DNA of 23,580 bases from Thermoleophilia bacterium (GTDB lineage: Bacteria > Actinomycetota > Thermoleophilia > Gaiellales > SKUG01), in assembly GCA_020438525.1 (NCBI GenBank), contig JAGQUL010000003.1, positions 1 to 23,580 of the forward strand, written 5' to 3'. The notes under the pieces were generated by a model that had not been told where the DNA came from, did not search any database, and saw only the letters and a program-made list of their open reading frames with translations. The position numbers and the translations under genes were made by a program. Positions 7,589-14,199 of this stretch are shown here, in pieces; position 1 is the stretch's first letter; each line of letters starts with the position of its first letter.

Positions 7589-8117
7589 CGGGATCTCCGG
7601 GGCCGGCAGCACGTCCGAGCAGCGGTTCAACGAACTGACGGGCGCTGTGAGGGCGGAGCGTGCCGAGCTGGGTGATTCGGTGCTCGACGGGCACTACGTC
7701 GAGGTGAAGAAGGCATCCTCGACCACGATCAACCAGGTGCGTGCAGTGAAGTACCTGCCGCTGGTGGTGCATCGACCTGCCGACGACGAAGCCGGAACAG
7801 GCGAGCAGTGGTGGGTCGTTCCGGCGCACGAGGTGGTCATGCTGGTGCACGCCAAGGCAGGGCGCGGCCAGCACACCGAGAACGCCTACGAGAGCGCGAC
7901 CCTCAGCACGAATCGGCTGCTCCCCGAGCACGTGGTGGCCGATCCCGAACAGCTGCGGACGCGGGTGCTCGACGCGATCGCGGCGAGCGATGCGCAGTCC
8001 GCGACGAAGCAGGCGATGCAACAGGTCCACGCGGCTGCGAGCGCGCTGGCGAAGCAGTCGCACCGCGACGTGGCGGCTGCGCTGCGCGCCGACGGCGTGC
8101 TCGATGACATCGGCTGA
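7578..8117 (+). CDS. Putative type II restriction endonuclease, PD-(D/E)XK type
   Basis: This is a 179-aa protein. LDGHYVEVKKA (residues 36-46) provides D37 and E42-x-K44, the core of the PD-(D/E)XK nuclease fold, followed by a helix (TINQVRAVKYLPLVV) and a WWVVPAHEVV strand typical of the fold. The C-terminal third is helical and Ala-rich. The TTG at 7578 is preceded by AGGAG at 8-nt spacing and lies inside the methyltransferase gene, so the two are translationally coupled with an 11-bp overlap. A weak start codon fits the need to keep nuclease below methylase. Which restriction family it belongs to is not recognised; the nuclease call comes from motif plus position. Confidence 0.7.
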   Translation: MAADGISGAGSTSEQRFNELTGAVRAERAELGDSVLDGHYVEVKKASSTTINQVRAVKYLPLVVHRPADDEAGTGEQWWVVPAHEVVMLVHAKAGRGQHTENAYESATLSTNRLLPEHVVADPEQLRTRVLDAIAASDAQSATKQAMQQVHAAASALAKQSHRDVAAALRADGVLDDIG

Positions 8118-8145
8118 GTGAGAAATCTCCATATGCAGTGAAACA

Positions 8146-8159
8146 GGCCGAAAGCGGCC
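8146..8159 (+). terminator. Short GGCCG-AAAG-CGGCC hairpin after the R-M pair
   Basis: A perfect 5-bp stem with an AAAG tetraloop lies 29 nt after the nuclease stop codon, in the 153-bp gap before the next gene. It has no T-run. It could be a weak terminator or an mRNA-stabilising hairpin. Confidence 0.35.
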
Positions 8160-8270
8160 ATCGATAGGCCGGTGTAGGAAGCAATGCGGCTTCGTACGCC
8201 GGCGCCCGGTTCGACACGGGGCCCCACGCCGGCGACGCACCCCCCAACGCCGCAGAGGGAGCACCACGCG

Positions 8271-8621
8271 ATGAGCACCATCGGAACGGCCACGGCCACC
8301 CCGATCCGGCCGACGACCACCCCCGTCGCCGCCAGCATGCCGACCCCGTCCGAGCAGTCGGATGCCGACACGAGCGGCGGCGGCGCACTCGGCGACATCC
8401 TCAAGACCGGGATCGGCAAGCTCGTGTCGTTCGCCAGCAAGGGGATGCAGTCGATCTCCGACGCGCTCAACGGCGAGATCTCCGCGACCGGCGGCGGCTC
8501 GGTCGACCCCGCCAAGGTCCAGGGCTACGTCATGCAGATGAACAACTACGACACGATCATGCGCATGGCCGCCAAGCTGCAGGAGCACCAGGACGAGGCG
8601 ATCAAGGCCTGGCTGCGGTGA
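8271..8621 (+). CDS. Small helical protein of unknown function
   Basis: This is a 116-aa protein with no recognised family. Residues 1-35 are Thr/Pro/Ser-rich and low in complexity, then a Gly-rich linker leads to helices (ALGDILKTGIGKLVSFASKG, about 39-58) and a C-terminal helix NNYDTIMRMAAKLQEHQDEA ending KAWLR. The layout, a disordered head and an amphipathic helical hairpin, recalls small secreted or self-assembling proteins, but no secretion motif is visible. The ATG at 8271 is preceded by CAGAGGGAGC; upstream in-frame sequence is not protein-like. It is isolated from its neighbours by more than 140 bp on each side, so it probably has its own promoter. Confidence 0.65.
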   Translation: MSTIGTATATPIRPTTTPVAASMPTPSEQSDADTSGGGALGDILKTGIGKLVSFASKGMQSISDALNGEISATGGGSVDPAKVQGYVMQMNNYDTIMRMAAKLQEHQDEAIKAWLR

Positions 8622-8658
8622 GGTAGGCGGTTCGGTGTCAGTTGCCGGGTGGCAGCGC

Positions 8659-8728
8659 GCACATGTGCAGGTTTCGTGACGAAGTCGGCACACCATTGTT
8701 GCAATGCGCGCGTATCGCGTCACATGTG
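8659..8728. promoter_or_regulatory. Two CACATGTG palindromes upstream of the 8770 gene
   Basis: GCACATGTGC (8659-8668) and CACATGTG (8721-8728) are 8-10-bp palindromes 61 bp apart in a 148-bp intergenic region. Between them lie TTCGT-G-ACGAA (8673-8683) and ATTGTTGCAAT. Repeated palindromes in a promoter region suggest binding sites for a dimeric regulator. No -10/-35 pair was identified with confidence. Confidence 0.35.
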
Positions 8729-8769
8729 CTTCGTCATCCTCGATCAGCACAACTGCCGAGGAGCAACCG

Positions 8770-9219
8770 ATGCATTCACACATGTACTTCTACGCCGAAT
8801 CAGCCCGTCCTGACTGGAGCGCGCCACCCCCATCCGACGACGCGGCGAAGGCACGAGTTCGGGCCATCGCCGATGCGTTGCTGGAAGCGGTACCGGCGCT
8901 GCGCGAGTGGCGGCGGGAGGACAAGGACGACGACGGAACCGGCGTGGGGATGTACCTGTCGCCGCTGGACTGGATCGCGGTCTACGGCGACCACGTGCAC
9001 TGGGACATCATGTACCGCGGCGATCGTGAGTTGGCGGAGTACGACACCATGGCGACCCTGCGCACCGTCGCCGCAGTGCTGGAGCAGGTCGCAGGGTTCG
9101 ACTTCTTCGAGAACGGATGCCAGGGCCTCAACGAGCGAGGTGACATCGAGGAGATGCCGGCCGTGCTGCGCGGCGAGCATGAGGCGCGTTGGCTGCGTGA
9201 CAAGGGCTACATCGATTGA
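8770..9219 (+). CDS. Acidic protein of unknown function
   Basis: This is a 149-aa soluble acidic protein with no recognised family. It starts MHSHMYFYAES after a good ribosome binding site (GAGGAGC). Visible parts are a helix (AKARVRAIADALLEAVPAL), then GMYLSPLDWIAVYGDHVHWDIMYRGD, which looks like paired strands, then a helix and a C-terminal ARWLRDKGYID. The size and mix of short strands with a helix resemble small immunity-type or phage-accessory proteins, but that is only impression. The longer reading from 8704 was rejected because its N-terminus is not protein-like and lacks a ribosome site. Confidence 0.65.
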   Translation: MHSHMYFYAESARPDWSAPPPSDDAAKARVRAIADALLEAVPALREWRREDKDDDGTGVGMYLSPLDWIAVYGDHVHWDIMYRGDRELAEYDTMATLRTVAAVLEQVAGFDFFENGCQGLNERGDIEEMPAVLRGEHEARWLRDKGYID

Positions 9220-9238
9220 GGGGCAGCTACCAGCCGCG

Positions 9239-9343
9239 ATGGTCCAGGCGCTTCACGAGCGAGGTCTTGCGACCGTGGCCGACAGGGTCGCGCAGGTCCG
9301 CGATCTGAAGCCGGCCGCCAAGCGCTCGAAGGCGGCGTCGTAG
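9239..9343 (+). CDS. Possible very small ORF (34 aa)
   Basis: An ATG at 9239 opens a 34-codon frame with helix-like content (VQALHERGLATVADRVAQVR) and a basic end. It begins 20 bp after the stop of the 8770 gene, and its stop codon is immediately followed by a 10-bp hairpin. The only purine-rich upstream site (GAGGGGC) is too far from the ATG. It could be a small downstream partner, a remnant of a longer gene, or chance. The 351-bp gap from 9220 to 9570 otherwise holds only the hairpin and a promoter/operator. Confidence 0.25.
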   Translation: MVQALHERGLATVADRVAQVRDLKPAAKRSKAAS

Positions 9344-9386
9344 CCGAACGGGTCGAGCTCGGTGCCCATTGCGGGTCCGTTCGGCT
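9342..9386 (+). terminator. 10-bp perfect inverted repeat
   Basis: AGCCGAACGG (9342-9351) pairs with CCGTTCGGCT (9377-9386) across a 25-nt loop. It overlaps the stop codon of the 34-aa frame. It is likely a transcript end for the 8770 gene, or a binding site for a regulator. No T-run follows. Confidence 0.4.
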
Positions 9387-9471
9387 GCAAATCGCTGATC
9401 TGCGACGCTGCAAAGTGCCGAACGCGAATGCCGGGGATTTCCGCCGAGGAGGGCGCGGGGGCAGGTTCCAA

Positions 9472-9520
9472 TTGTCGATTTGCGTAGGGTTCAGTATGAT
9501 AGGAGTGTAACAGGGTTACA
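9472..9520 (+). promoter_or_regulatory. Sigma70-type promoter with downstream operator for the RHH gene
   Basis: TTGTCG (9472-9477) and TATGAT (9495-9500) are separated by exactly 17 bp, close to the consensus -35/-10 elements. TGTAAC-AGG-GTTACA (9506-9520), a perfect 6-bp inverted repeat, starts 6 bp after the -10 box where transcription would begin. The next gene, 51 bp further on, encodes a ribbon-helix-helix-like protein, the kind of antitoxin that represses its own promoter by binding such a site. Autoregulation is inferred. Confidence 0.65.
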
Positions 9521-9570
9521 GTGATTGCCGATAGGGCAAGTAGGCCCTGCGCACGACCGGAGGTACGGCG

Positions 9571-9831
9571 ATGTCGACGCGAACCAAGCCAATTCGAATC
9601 TTCGCCAGCGATCACGCGCCGCTGCGCCTGGCCGCGCTCGCCGAAGGTCGCACGCCTGCCGAGGTGTTCCACACCGCGCTTGCCGAGTACTACGAGCAGC
9701 ACCGTGAGCGACTCGTCGCGCTCTATGACGACACGCGCACCGCGATCGCAGCCGGCGATGTCGACGCAGTCGCCGCGCTCCTCGAGCGCGGTGAAGACGA
9801 CCGAGTCGACGAGCTGATGTCAGCAGACTGA
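9571..9831 (+). CDS. Ribbon-helix-helix-like regulator, antitoxin candidate
   Basis: This is an 86-aa protein. The N-terminus KPIRIFASDH could form the DNA-contacting strand, followed by two helices (APLRLAALAEG and TPAEVFHTALAEYYEQHRERL), the strand-helix-helix order of the MetJ/Arc family. The C-terminal half is an acidic helix (AIAAGDVDAVAALLERGEDD), the usual place for partner binding in antitoxins. CCGGAGGTACGGCG gives a strong ribosome binding site. It has its own promoter and an inverted-repeat operator upstream, and a 245-aa protein gene follows after 23 bp. The layout is that of a type II toxin-antitoxin operon with the antitoxin first. The DNA-binding call is moderate because the strand motif is short. 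Confidence 0.6.
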   Translation: MSTRTKPIRIFASDHAPLRLAALAEGRTPAEVFHTALAEYYEQHRERLVALYDDTRTAIAAGDVDAVAALLERGEDDRVDELMSAD

Positions 9832-9854
9832 GGTGGTCCGATGCCATCCCTACC

Positions 9855-10592
9855 ATGGGATGCGTGGAGGATGCTGAACATCCGAAGGATTGTGTTGTCG
9901 ACCTGTGGTTGACCCGGCGCTGTGCTTCGGATGACCTCGACCTCGCGGGTGACGGACTCGATGCGCGCGCCCGGGTCGGCGACCACGAACTGATCGATGC
10001 GTTCGTCGAGAAGCGGTCCGTCAGCCCGGAAGGGCAGGAAACGATCACGCTCGCATCGCGAGGCGCCTGGTACACGCTGCACGGCGGCCGGTGGCGCGGC
10101 GTGACATGGCACCAGCGCGCGGCGTCCGTTGTGTGGCTTGGCGGTGCGGGCTATCACCGAGACGGCGATCGATCCGATGCCTACGAACATATTCGACGTC
10201 AGGACGACGCCGGTCGGCTTGTTCCACAGCGATCGGACGTCAAGCAGTTGCTGGCATGGCGTCGGCGCCGACTCGCCCAGGAGCTGGTCGATCGCCCCGC
10301 CCAACTCGTGGCCGCGGCCCGCGCAGAGCCGGGGCGTGTCGTGGTAGCCACCCTGGCCGATCGAATCTCGGTTCGACTCCATGTCGACGCCGGCGATCCG
10401 GAGCTATTGACCGTCGCAATTGCGCGGGAGCTGCTGCCCGGCCCGGCGCACGTACCGAAGGACTGGGTCATCGTGCTGCTGGCGGCGTTCTTCGGGGAGC
10501 ACTCGATCGAGGACCTTGCGTGGACCGACGAATTCGACGGTCGTCCCATCGGTGACGAACACTGCTACTGCTACTTCGTTGATCCGGCCTGA
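9855..10592 (+). CDS. Unknown protein, possible toxin partner of the RHH protein
   Basis: This is a 245-aa protein. The conspicuous part is residues about 60-128: TITLASRGAWYTLHGGRWRG, VTWHQRAASVVWLGGAGYHR, SDAYEHIRRQDDAGRLVPQ. It is rich in conserved-looking Trp, His, Arg and Gly, which could form an RNase-like or ligand-binding site. The rest is helical with an acidic C-terminus. I have a vague recollection of similar actinobacterial proteins beside small regulators, not strong enough to name a family. The start is uncertain: the best ribosome site (GAGGTGG) is spaced for an ATG at 9841 that opens only a 23-codon frame, while the long frame starts at 9855. A toxin role is inferred from operon position only. 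Confidence 0.55.
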   Translation: MGCVEDAEHPKDCVVDLWLTRRCASDDLDLAGDGLDARARVGDHELIDAFVEKRSVSPEGQETITLASRGAWYTLHGGRWRGVTWHQRAASVVWLGGAGYHRDGDRSDAYEHIRRQDDAGRLVPQRSDVKQLLAWRRRRLAQELVDRPAQLVAAARAEPGRVVVATLADRISVRLHVDAGDPELLTVAIARELLPGPAHVPKDWVIVLLAAFFGEHSIEDLAWTDEFDGRPIGDEHCYCYFVDPA

Positions 10593-10639
10593 CATCCCAG
10601 TGGCAGCGGTCCGAGTGGCCCGACCCGTAGCCGCAGCAC

Positions 10640-10936
10640 TCAACGTATGCCCTTGAGTCTTTCCTCGATGAGATCCACGGCAATCTGCAGCGACTTTGCG
10701 CGGCGATCGTTCAGGGTCTGCTGGGGCGATCGCAGCTTGCCGCCCTGCTGGATCTTCAGGCACTTGCGGAGCGTTGACGCGAGCGACTCCTGCGCGTCGA
10801 GCAGTTCCTTTCGGTGTAGTCGATCATGCTGGTTCAGCCGCGTAGCGCGCTCGGTAGGTGAGCTCGAATCGCCTACCCGGTCGTACGCAGTTCGGATCCG
10901 ATCGTTCTGAAGTAGCACGGAAAGGAGCCCCTTCAT
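10640..10936 (-). CDS. Small basic helical protein of unknown function
   Basis: This is a 98-aa protein in visibly lower-GC DNA. It is almost entirely helical and basic: RIRTAYDRVGDSSSPTERAT, then RLHRKELLDAQESLASTLRK, then DRRAKSLQIAVDLIEERLKG. No family was recognised; the charge pattern would suit a nucleic-acid-binding or coiled-coil protein. The ATG at 10936 (MKGLLSVLLQND) was chosen because the extension to 10999 is Pro/Thr/Ser low-complexity sequence that overlaps the divergent gene. No ribosome binding site is visible, so it may be leaderless. It is convergent with the putative toxin gene, 47 bp away. Confidence 0.5.
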   Translation of the reverse strand: MKGLLSVLLQNDRIRTAYDRVGDSSSPTERATRLNQHDRLHRKELLDAQESLASTLRKCLKIQQGGKLRSPQQTLNDRRAKSLQIAVDLIEERLKGIR

Positions 10937-10997
10937 CGGGGGTGAGGGGGTGGGGGTCGATTGCGTGGAGCACGTCTGGCTTGGGTAACACACCTGC

Positions 10998-11333
10998 ATG
11001 TCGAATGCGATCAGCCTCTTTCGAGCAATTCAAGATGAAGAATTAGTCGACGCGCAGAAGAGGAATGAATTCGCGCCCACGCCCGTCGGCGATGGAGTGA
11101 AGCGCTTCTTCCTATCCTCCGCGCAGTGTAGCAATTTCGCGAAGTTGCTCTTCCGATCTACTGGTAAGCCCATGACTACCGTCGCCGCTTCCATCGACTG
11201 GCGTGAGGCCACACCTCCGCCGGTTGACGCATTCCATGCTCTTGGCGAAGGGTTAGCAATTAGTGTGCGAAACGATGTGTTGACCAGCGTGAAGCTGGTC
11301 GAGATATTTGACCGCAGCGTGGTGGGACAGTGA
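10998..11333 (+). CDS. Unknown protein, first gene of a lower-GC operon
   Basis: This is a 111-aa protein with no recognised family. Its codon use and base composition are less GC-rich than the flanks (runs such as AATTCAAGATGAAGAATTAG), which suggests recent transfer. It starts MSNAISLFRAIQDEELVDAQ, has a basic centre (GVKRFFLSSAQCSNFAKLLF), and ends in SVRNDVLTSVKLVEIFDRSV. The stop overlaps the GTG start of the next gene (GTGA at 11330), so the two act as a translationally coupled pair. No classic ribosome site precedes the ATG. It could be a small partner of the winged-helix-like protein, as in a two-gene toxin-antitoxin or defence unit, but there is no direct evidence. Confidence 0.55.
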   Translation: MSNAISLFRAIQDEELVDAQKRNEFAPTPVGDGVKRFFLSSAQCSNFAKLLFRSTGKPMTTVAASIDWREATPPPVDAFHALGEGLAISVRNDVLTSVKLVEIFDRSVVGQ

Positions 11334-12109
11334 TCGTAATCATCGCAGTTCCACGCGCGGTTTTCACTGACGACATGGCAGATGACATGCCACCCGCCAA
11401 GATGAGCGGGATCGCGTGGCGCGTCGTTCCTGTCGGGACCTCTCGGCCCGTTTCGCTTGAAGTTGATTTTGATGCCCTCGTGATCCCTCCGGGGTGGGCC
11501 GCAGAGATTGGCGTCGAGCGGACCGGTGAGTCTGGAGAAGTTGTTTCGACCAATCCGTCTCCGGTGTTAGGTGCACCACAGCGGTTTGCAGTGCTCGACA
11601 GCGAGCCAACGAGCGTTGCCGAGGTGGCGTCCTCGCTAAGCCGACTGATTCAAGCCTGTGGGCAATATCCGGAGATCGAGAGGCTGTGTGTGATGGCGGA
11701 AATCCTCGATGTACCCCGTGAATCTGTCCATGAAGTCATTCTACGTACCAATGTTGAGCACGGAGTGCTCGCGCACCATGCGGCAGCATCGCGCGGCCCG
11801 GTACACAGAAGTCGCCGCGGCAATGCTCCAACGTCAGTTTGGCATCGTGAAGTCGAAGGAGCGATATTGAACGCTCTTGCGAATGCTCCCGATGGGCTCT
11901 CGACTAAAGAGCTTCAGGCCGCCGTCGCAAGTCTATTGCCGTGGATGGAAGGTGAACGATATGCGAGTGGCGGACGCGTGCTACCTCGGCGAGTCGCCTC
12001 GACGGTCACCCGGCTCGGTAACGAGGGTGTACTTGAACAACGGGCGGCGCGTTGGACAACGTCAAGCGGCGAGGCGCGACCCGGTTCAGGCCCGGAAGTC
12101 CACAGCTGA
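11330..12109 (+). CDS. Winged-helix-like protein of unknown function, coupled to the preceding gene
   Basis: This is a 259-aa protein started by GTG at the GTGA overlap. Residues about 1-70 look beta-rich (MIVIIAVPRAV, SLEVDFDALVIPPGWAAEIG). The middle is helical (TSVAEVASSLSRLIQACGQY and following). Residues about 172-245 look like a winged helix: EVEGAILNALANAPDGLSTK, then a recognition-type helix and a short wing (RLGNEGVLEQRAARW). Base composition is lower in GC than the neighbours. It may bind DNA or act as a regulator for the pair. Downstream are interleaved inverted repeats and a bidirectional terminator. No family name can be given. Confidence 0.6.
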   Translation: MIVIIAVPRAVFTDDMADDMPPAKMSGIAWRVVPVGTSRPVSLEVDFDALVIPPGWAAEIGVERTGESGEVVSTNPSPVLGAPQRFAVLDSEPTSVAEVASSLSRLIQACGQYPEIERLCVMAEILDVPRESVHEVILRTNVEHGVLAHHAAASRGPVHRSRRGNAPTSVWHREVEGAILNALANAPDGLSTKELQAAVASLLPWMEGERYASGGRVLPRRVASTVTRLGNEGVLEQRAARWTTSSGEARPGSGPEVHS

Positions 12110-12124
12110 TCCACGCGAGTCTCC

Positions 12125-12173
12125 TCGATAGCAGGCGTCCGTCGACCTATCGAGCACAAGCCGCCGGACGCCC
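12125..12173. other. Interleaved inverted repeats, pseudoknot-like or alternative hairpins
   Basis: CTCGATAG (12125-12132) pairs with CTATCGAG (12148-12155), and GGCGTCCG (12135-12142) pairs with CGGACGCC (12166-12173). The two 8-bp perfect pairs interleave (A-B-A'-B'), so RNA could form an H-type pseudoknot or two mutually exclusive hairpins. The element lies between two convergent genes and only 16 nt after the winged-helix gene's stop, directly before a separate terminator hairpin. It could be a structured 3' UTR, a small RNA or, if DNA, nested protein sites. Confidence 0.5.
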
Positions 12174-12178
12174 TCATA

Positions 12179-12203
12179 CCCCTTTAGCGGGACTGAAGGG
12201 GTC
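12179..12203. terminator. Bidirectional terminator hairpin between convergent genes
   Basis: ACCCCTTTAG (12179-12188) pairs with CTGAAGGGGT (12194-12203) with one wobble and a 5-nt loop. It lies between stops at 12109 (plus) and 12218 (minus). Its right arm plus flank, ACTGAAGGGGTCGG, recurs exactly at 21898-21911. Confidence 0.65.
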
Positions 12204-12217
12204 GGGGTAGGCCTAAC

Positions 12218-13345
12218 CTAGCCCACGAGCGATCGCGCCCACGCAAACGCTTCGAGCAGTCCGTCGACCACGCTCGCGTTCGCAACGTGCGTTGCTTTCA
12301 CCCGCGGATAGCCATCAATTCGATCCGCGTCGAACTCGTCGACGACGCTGGCGATGCATCGGAGAAGCTCAGCTCGAACGGCGGGATCGTCGAATGGTGC
12401 CCGTTCGCGGAGATACGGCATCGTGAGGCTCACGTCGCCGTTGGGCTCCAGCTTGAACAGCCAGTGCTTCGTACCGTCGGCAGTGAGCATCGCGGTGCCG
12501 AGACCTCCGCGCGGTCGATAGCCGGCGTACTGGTGGGTTTCGCCGGCTGCCGAAAAGCGGTCCCAGAGCTCGCGGAGGCCGCTGCCTACGTCTTGCCCGT
12601 GGAGCTCGGCCTGTGACTGGAAGTACTCGTCGAAGGTCCAGTGCTCGCGGGCGGCCGTGTCCCCGCGGGCGATGGCCTTGGTTCGTTGCGCCTCGGAGGT
12701 GTCGCCGACCCGTTCCGCGACGATCGTCGCGGGAGCGTCGGCAGCGGTCGCAGCGAACCGCTGCACGCGGATCGCCAGCACTTCGGTGAGCTGCATCTGC
12801 TCGTTGAGGAACTCGACGATCCGCTGTAGCTCAGGCGGAATGACGTCGGCAACGAACACGAGCCGAAGCCGACCGGCCTCGAGATTGGTGGCAACGCGGG
12901 TCCAGTAGCTCTCTGTGTCGACGCTACCTGCGACCAGCTCATCGATGAGAGCCGATGCGTCCAGGCCTTCGTCGTCGCACCTGGATTCAAAGGCCGAGCG
13001 GATCGCAGTCGGTGGCAGGTACTTCACCGCGTTGGCTGCGTAGTCGAGCAGCTGTCCCACGACCTCGCGCCGGATGCGCGTGTCGCTCGAGCGCTTGACC
13101 TCGACGAGCGTGGGCACCCCCTCAGCATCAAGAAAGAGGTGGTCGAGGCTCCAACGCGACCCGCTGTCGGGCGCATCGGCGATGCCCAGCTCGCGCTGGG
13201 CCAGCACCAGCCTAGTGCCAGCACCGCCGATGAGTTGAGGAGCACGACCGATCAGATCCTGGAGAACGTCCTCGCTCTCCCACGGCAGCACGCCAAGCGG
13301 TGCTACGTCGCCGTCACCCGTGAGCGTGAACATCATGGCTGGCAT
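12218..13345 (-). CDS. PD-(D/E)XK nuclease-fold protein of unknown specificity
   Basis: This is a 375-aa protein. WSLDHLFLDAEGVPTLVEVKR (residues 65-85) supplies D68 or D73 and E82-x-K84, and RREVVGQLLDYAANAV (92-107) supplies the following QxxxY helix seen in NucS/DUF91-like and RecB-like nucleases. The remaining 260 residues include a helical middle and a C-terminal domain with WLFKLEPNGDVSLTMPYL and KATHVANASVVDGLLEAFAW, probably for substrate recognition. The ATG at 13345 is chosen because AAGGA lies about 10 nt upstream; 24 further codons exist upstream but look random. Cleavage of DNA is the likely activity. It heads a run of nuclease genes, so a defence role is plausible but not shown. 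Confidence 0.75.
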   Translation of the reverse strand: MPAMMFTLTGDGDVAPLGVLPWESEDVLQDLIGRAPQLIGGAGTRLVLAQRELGIADAPDSGSRWSLDHLFLDAEGVPTLVEVKRSSDTRIRREVVGQLLDYAANAVKYLPPTAIRSAFESRCDDEGLDASALIDELVAGSVDTESYWTRVATNLEAGRLRLVFVADVIPPELQRIVEFLNEQMQLTEVLAIRVQRFAATAADAPATIVAERVGDTSEAQRTKAIARGDTAAREHWTFDEYFQSQAELHGQDVGSGLRELWDRFSAAGETHQYAGYRPRGGLGTAMLTADGTKHWLFKLEPNGDVSLTMPYLRERAPFDDPAVRAELLRCIASVVDEFDADRIDGYPRVKATHVANASVVDGLLEAFAWARSLVG

Positions 13346-13420
13346 GTCGGTCAGTCCTTGATCGTCGTCGGATTTGCACGATGCCGATGACCGCATTTCA
13401 CCATGGATCATGGTCACGCA

Positions 13421-14038
13421 TCACGGCGGCCGCACCGTCCCTTGCGCCGTCCCAGCGATCCCAGTCAGCGGCCGACCCCGATTCGCCACGCTGGCGGCGT
13501 GGGCGACGTCGGGGGTGGCGAGCGCGTCCACGAGCTGCCGCCATGTGGTGTCGATCCATCCGGCGATCTGATCGAGCAGCTCCGCCTCGTTGGCATGGGC
13601 AAGCTCCCTCGACACGTCGTAGCATGCGGGTATCCAGCCGAGGTTCTGGTCGGGCAGGGCCAGCACCCGAAAGCCAGGCGCGGTCCACTGCATCGACTTC
13701 CACTTCAGCTGCGGATGTCGCGTCGTGAGGATCGAGGAGCTACCGGAACGATCAGCGGCATGCCGCGCCGCGTGTACTCGTGCTGAAGGCTCGATGAGCC
13801 AGTTCGGTCGAATGGATGCGACCACCATGTGTCGGCCGTCCACGGTGCGCGGCGACGTGACCAGCAGAGAGTAGCCGGATCCTCGTGAGCGAAGCCCCCG
13901 GTTGCGGGGGAGCTCACGGACCGGGCTGAGGTGCTTGGACTCGATGATCGGAGCGAGCCGCACGAACAACTCTGCAGTTGTTTGACTGCCTGCTGGTGAA
14001 TGGCTGGTGGTCGCATTGCATGCCAGCTGTTCAGTCAC
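13421..14038 (-). CDS. Unknown protein, third gene of an overlapping operon
   Basis: This is a 205-aa soluble protein with no recognised family. Visible features are a helix (TAELFVRLAPIIESKHLSPV), a strand-rich middle (RSRGSGYSLLVTSPRT, GRHMVVASIRPNWLIEP), and helical Trp-rich segments (EAELLDQIAGWIDTTWRQLV). It may be a small alpha/beta protein. The GTG at 14038 was selected because it overlaps the stop of the upstream small membrane gene as GTGA; the ORF continues nine codons further upstream. This couples it to two tiny membrane proteins, which suggests a shared function at the membrane. Confidence 0.6.
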   Translation of the reverse strand: MTEQLACNATTSHSPAGSQTTAELFVRLAPIIESKHLSPVRELPRNRGLRSRGSGYSLLVTSPRTVDGRHMVVASIRPNWLIEPSARVHAARHAADRSGSSSILTTRHPQLKWKSMQWTAPGFRVLALPDQNLGWIPACYDVSRELAHANEAELLDQIAGWIDTTWRQLVDALATPDVAHAASVANRGRPLTGIAGTAQGTVRPP

Positions 14039-14199
14039 AACTTCATGTGCTTGTCCATGCTCCACAGGTCGCGAACCGTCCTGGCCGTGATCAATGCGTT
14101 GACGCCCCAGAACACCGTGCGGCGCCTCGCACGCTCATGCGGCGTGAAGCAGCTCTCGCTCCAGAACCAGATCACGGCAATGGCGATGAGTGTTCCCAT
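14035..14199 (-). CDS. Tiny membrane protein (54 aa)
   Basis: This is a 54-aa protein. The N-terminus GTLIAIAVIWFWSESCF is hydrophobic and could cross the membrane, followed by a strongly basic stretch (HERARRR) and a second moderately hydrophobic helix (VFWGVNALITARTV). The positive charge after the first segment predicts an outside-to-inside N-terminus. Its start overlaps the stop of the upstream gene (TGATG) and its stop overlaps the GTG of the downstream gene. Such tight packing supports it being real in spite of its size. Function unknown. Confidence 0.6.
   Translation of the reverse strand: MGTLIAIAVIWFWSESCFTPHERARRRTVFWGVNALITARTVRDLWSMDKHMKL

Noticed and set aside
8271..8621. Resemblance of the small helical protein to type III secretion needle subunits
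   Set aside because: Only the short helical C-terminus is reminiscent; no other secretion genes are present and the organism type does not use that system.
9207..9702. Minus-strand frames across the RHH gene and its promoter
   Set aside because: They oppose a gene with promoter, operator and ribosome site, and have no family-like content.
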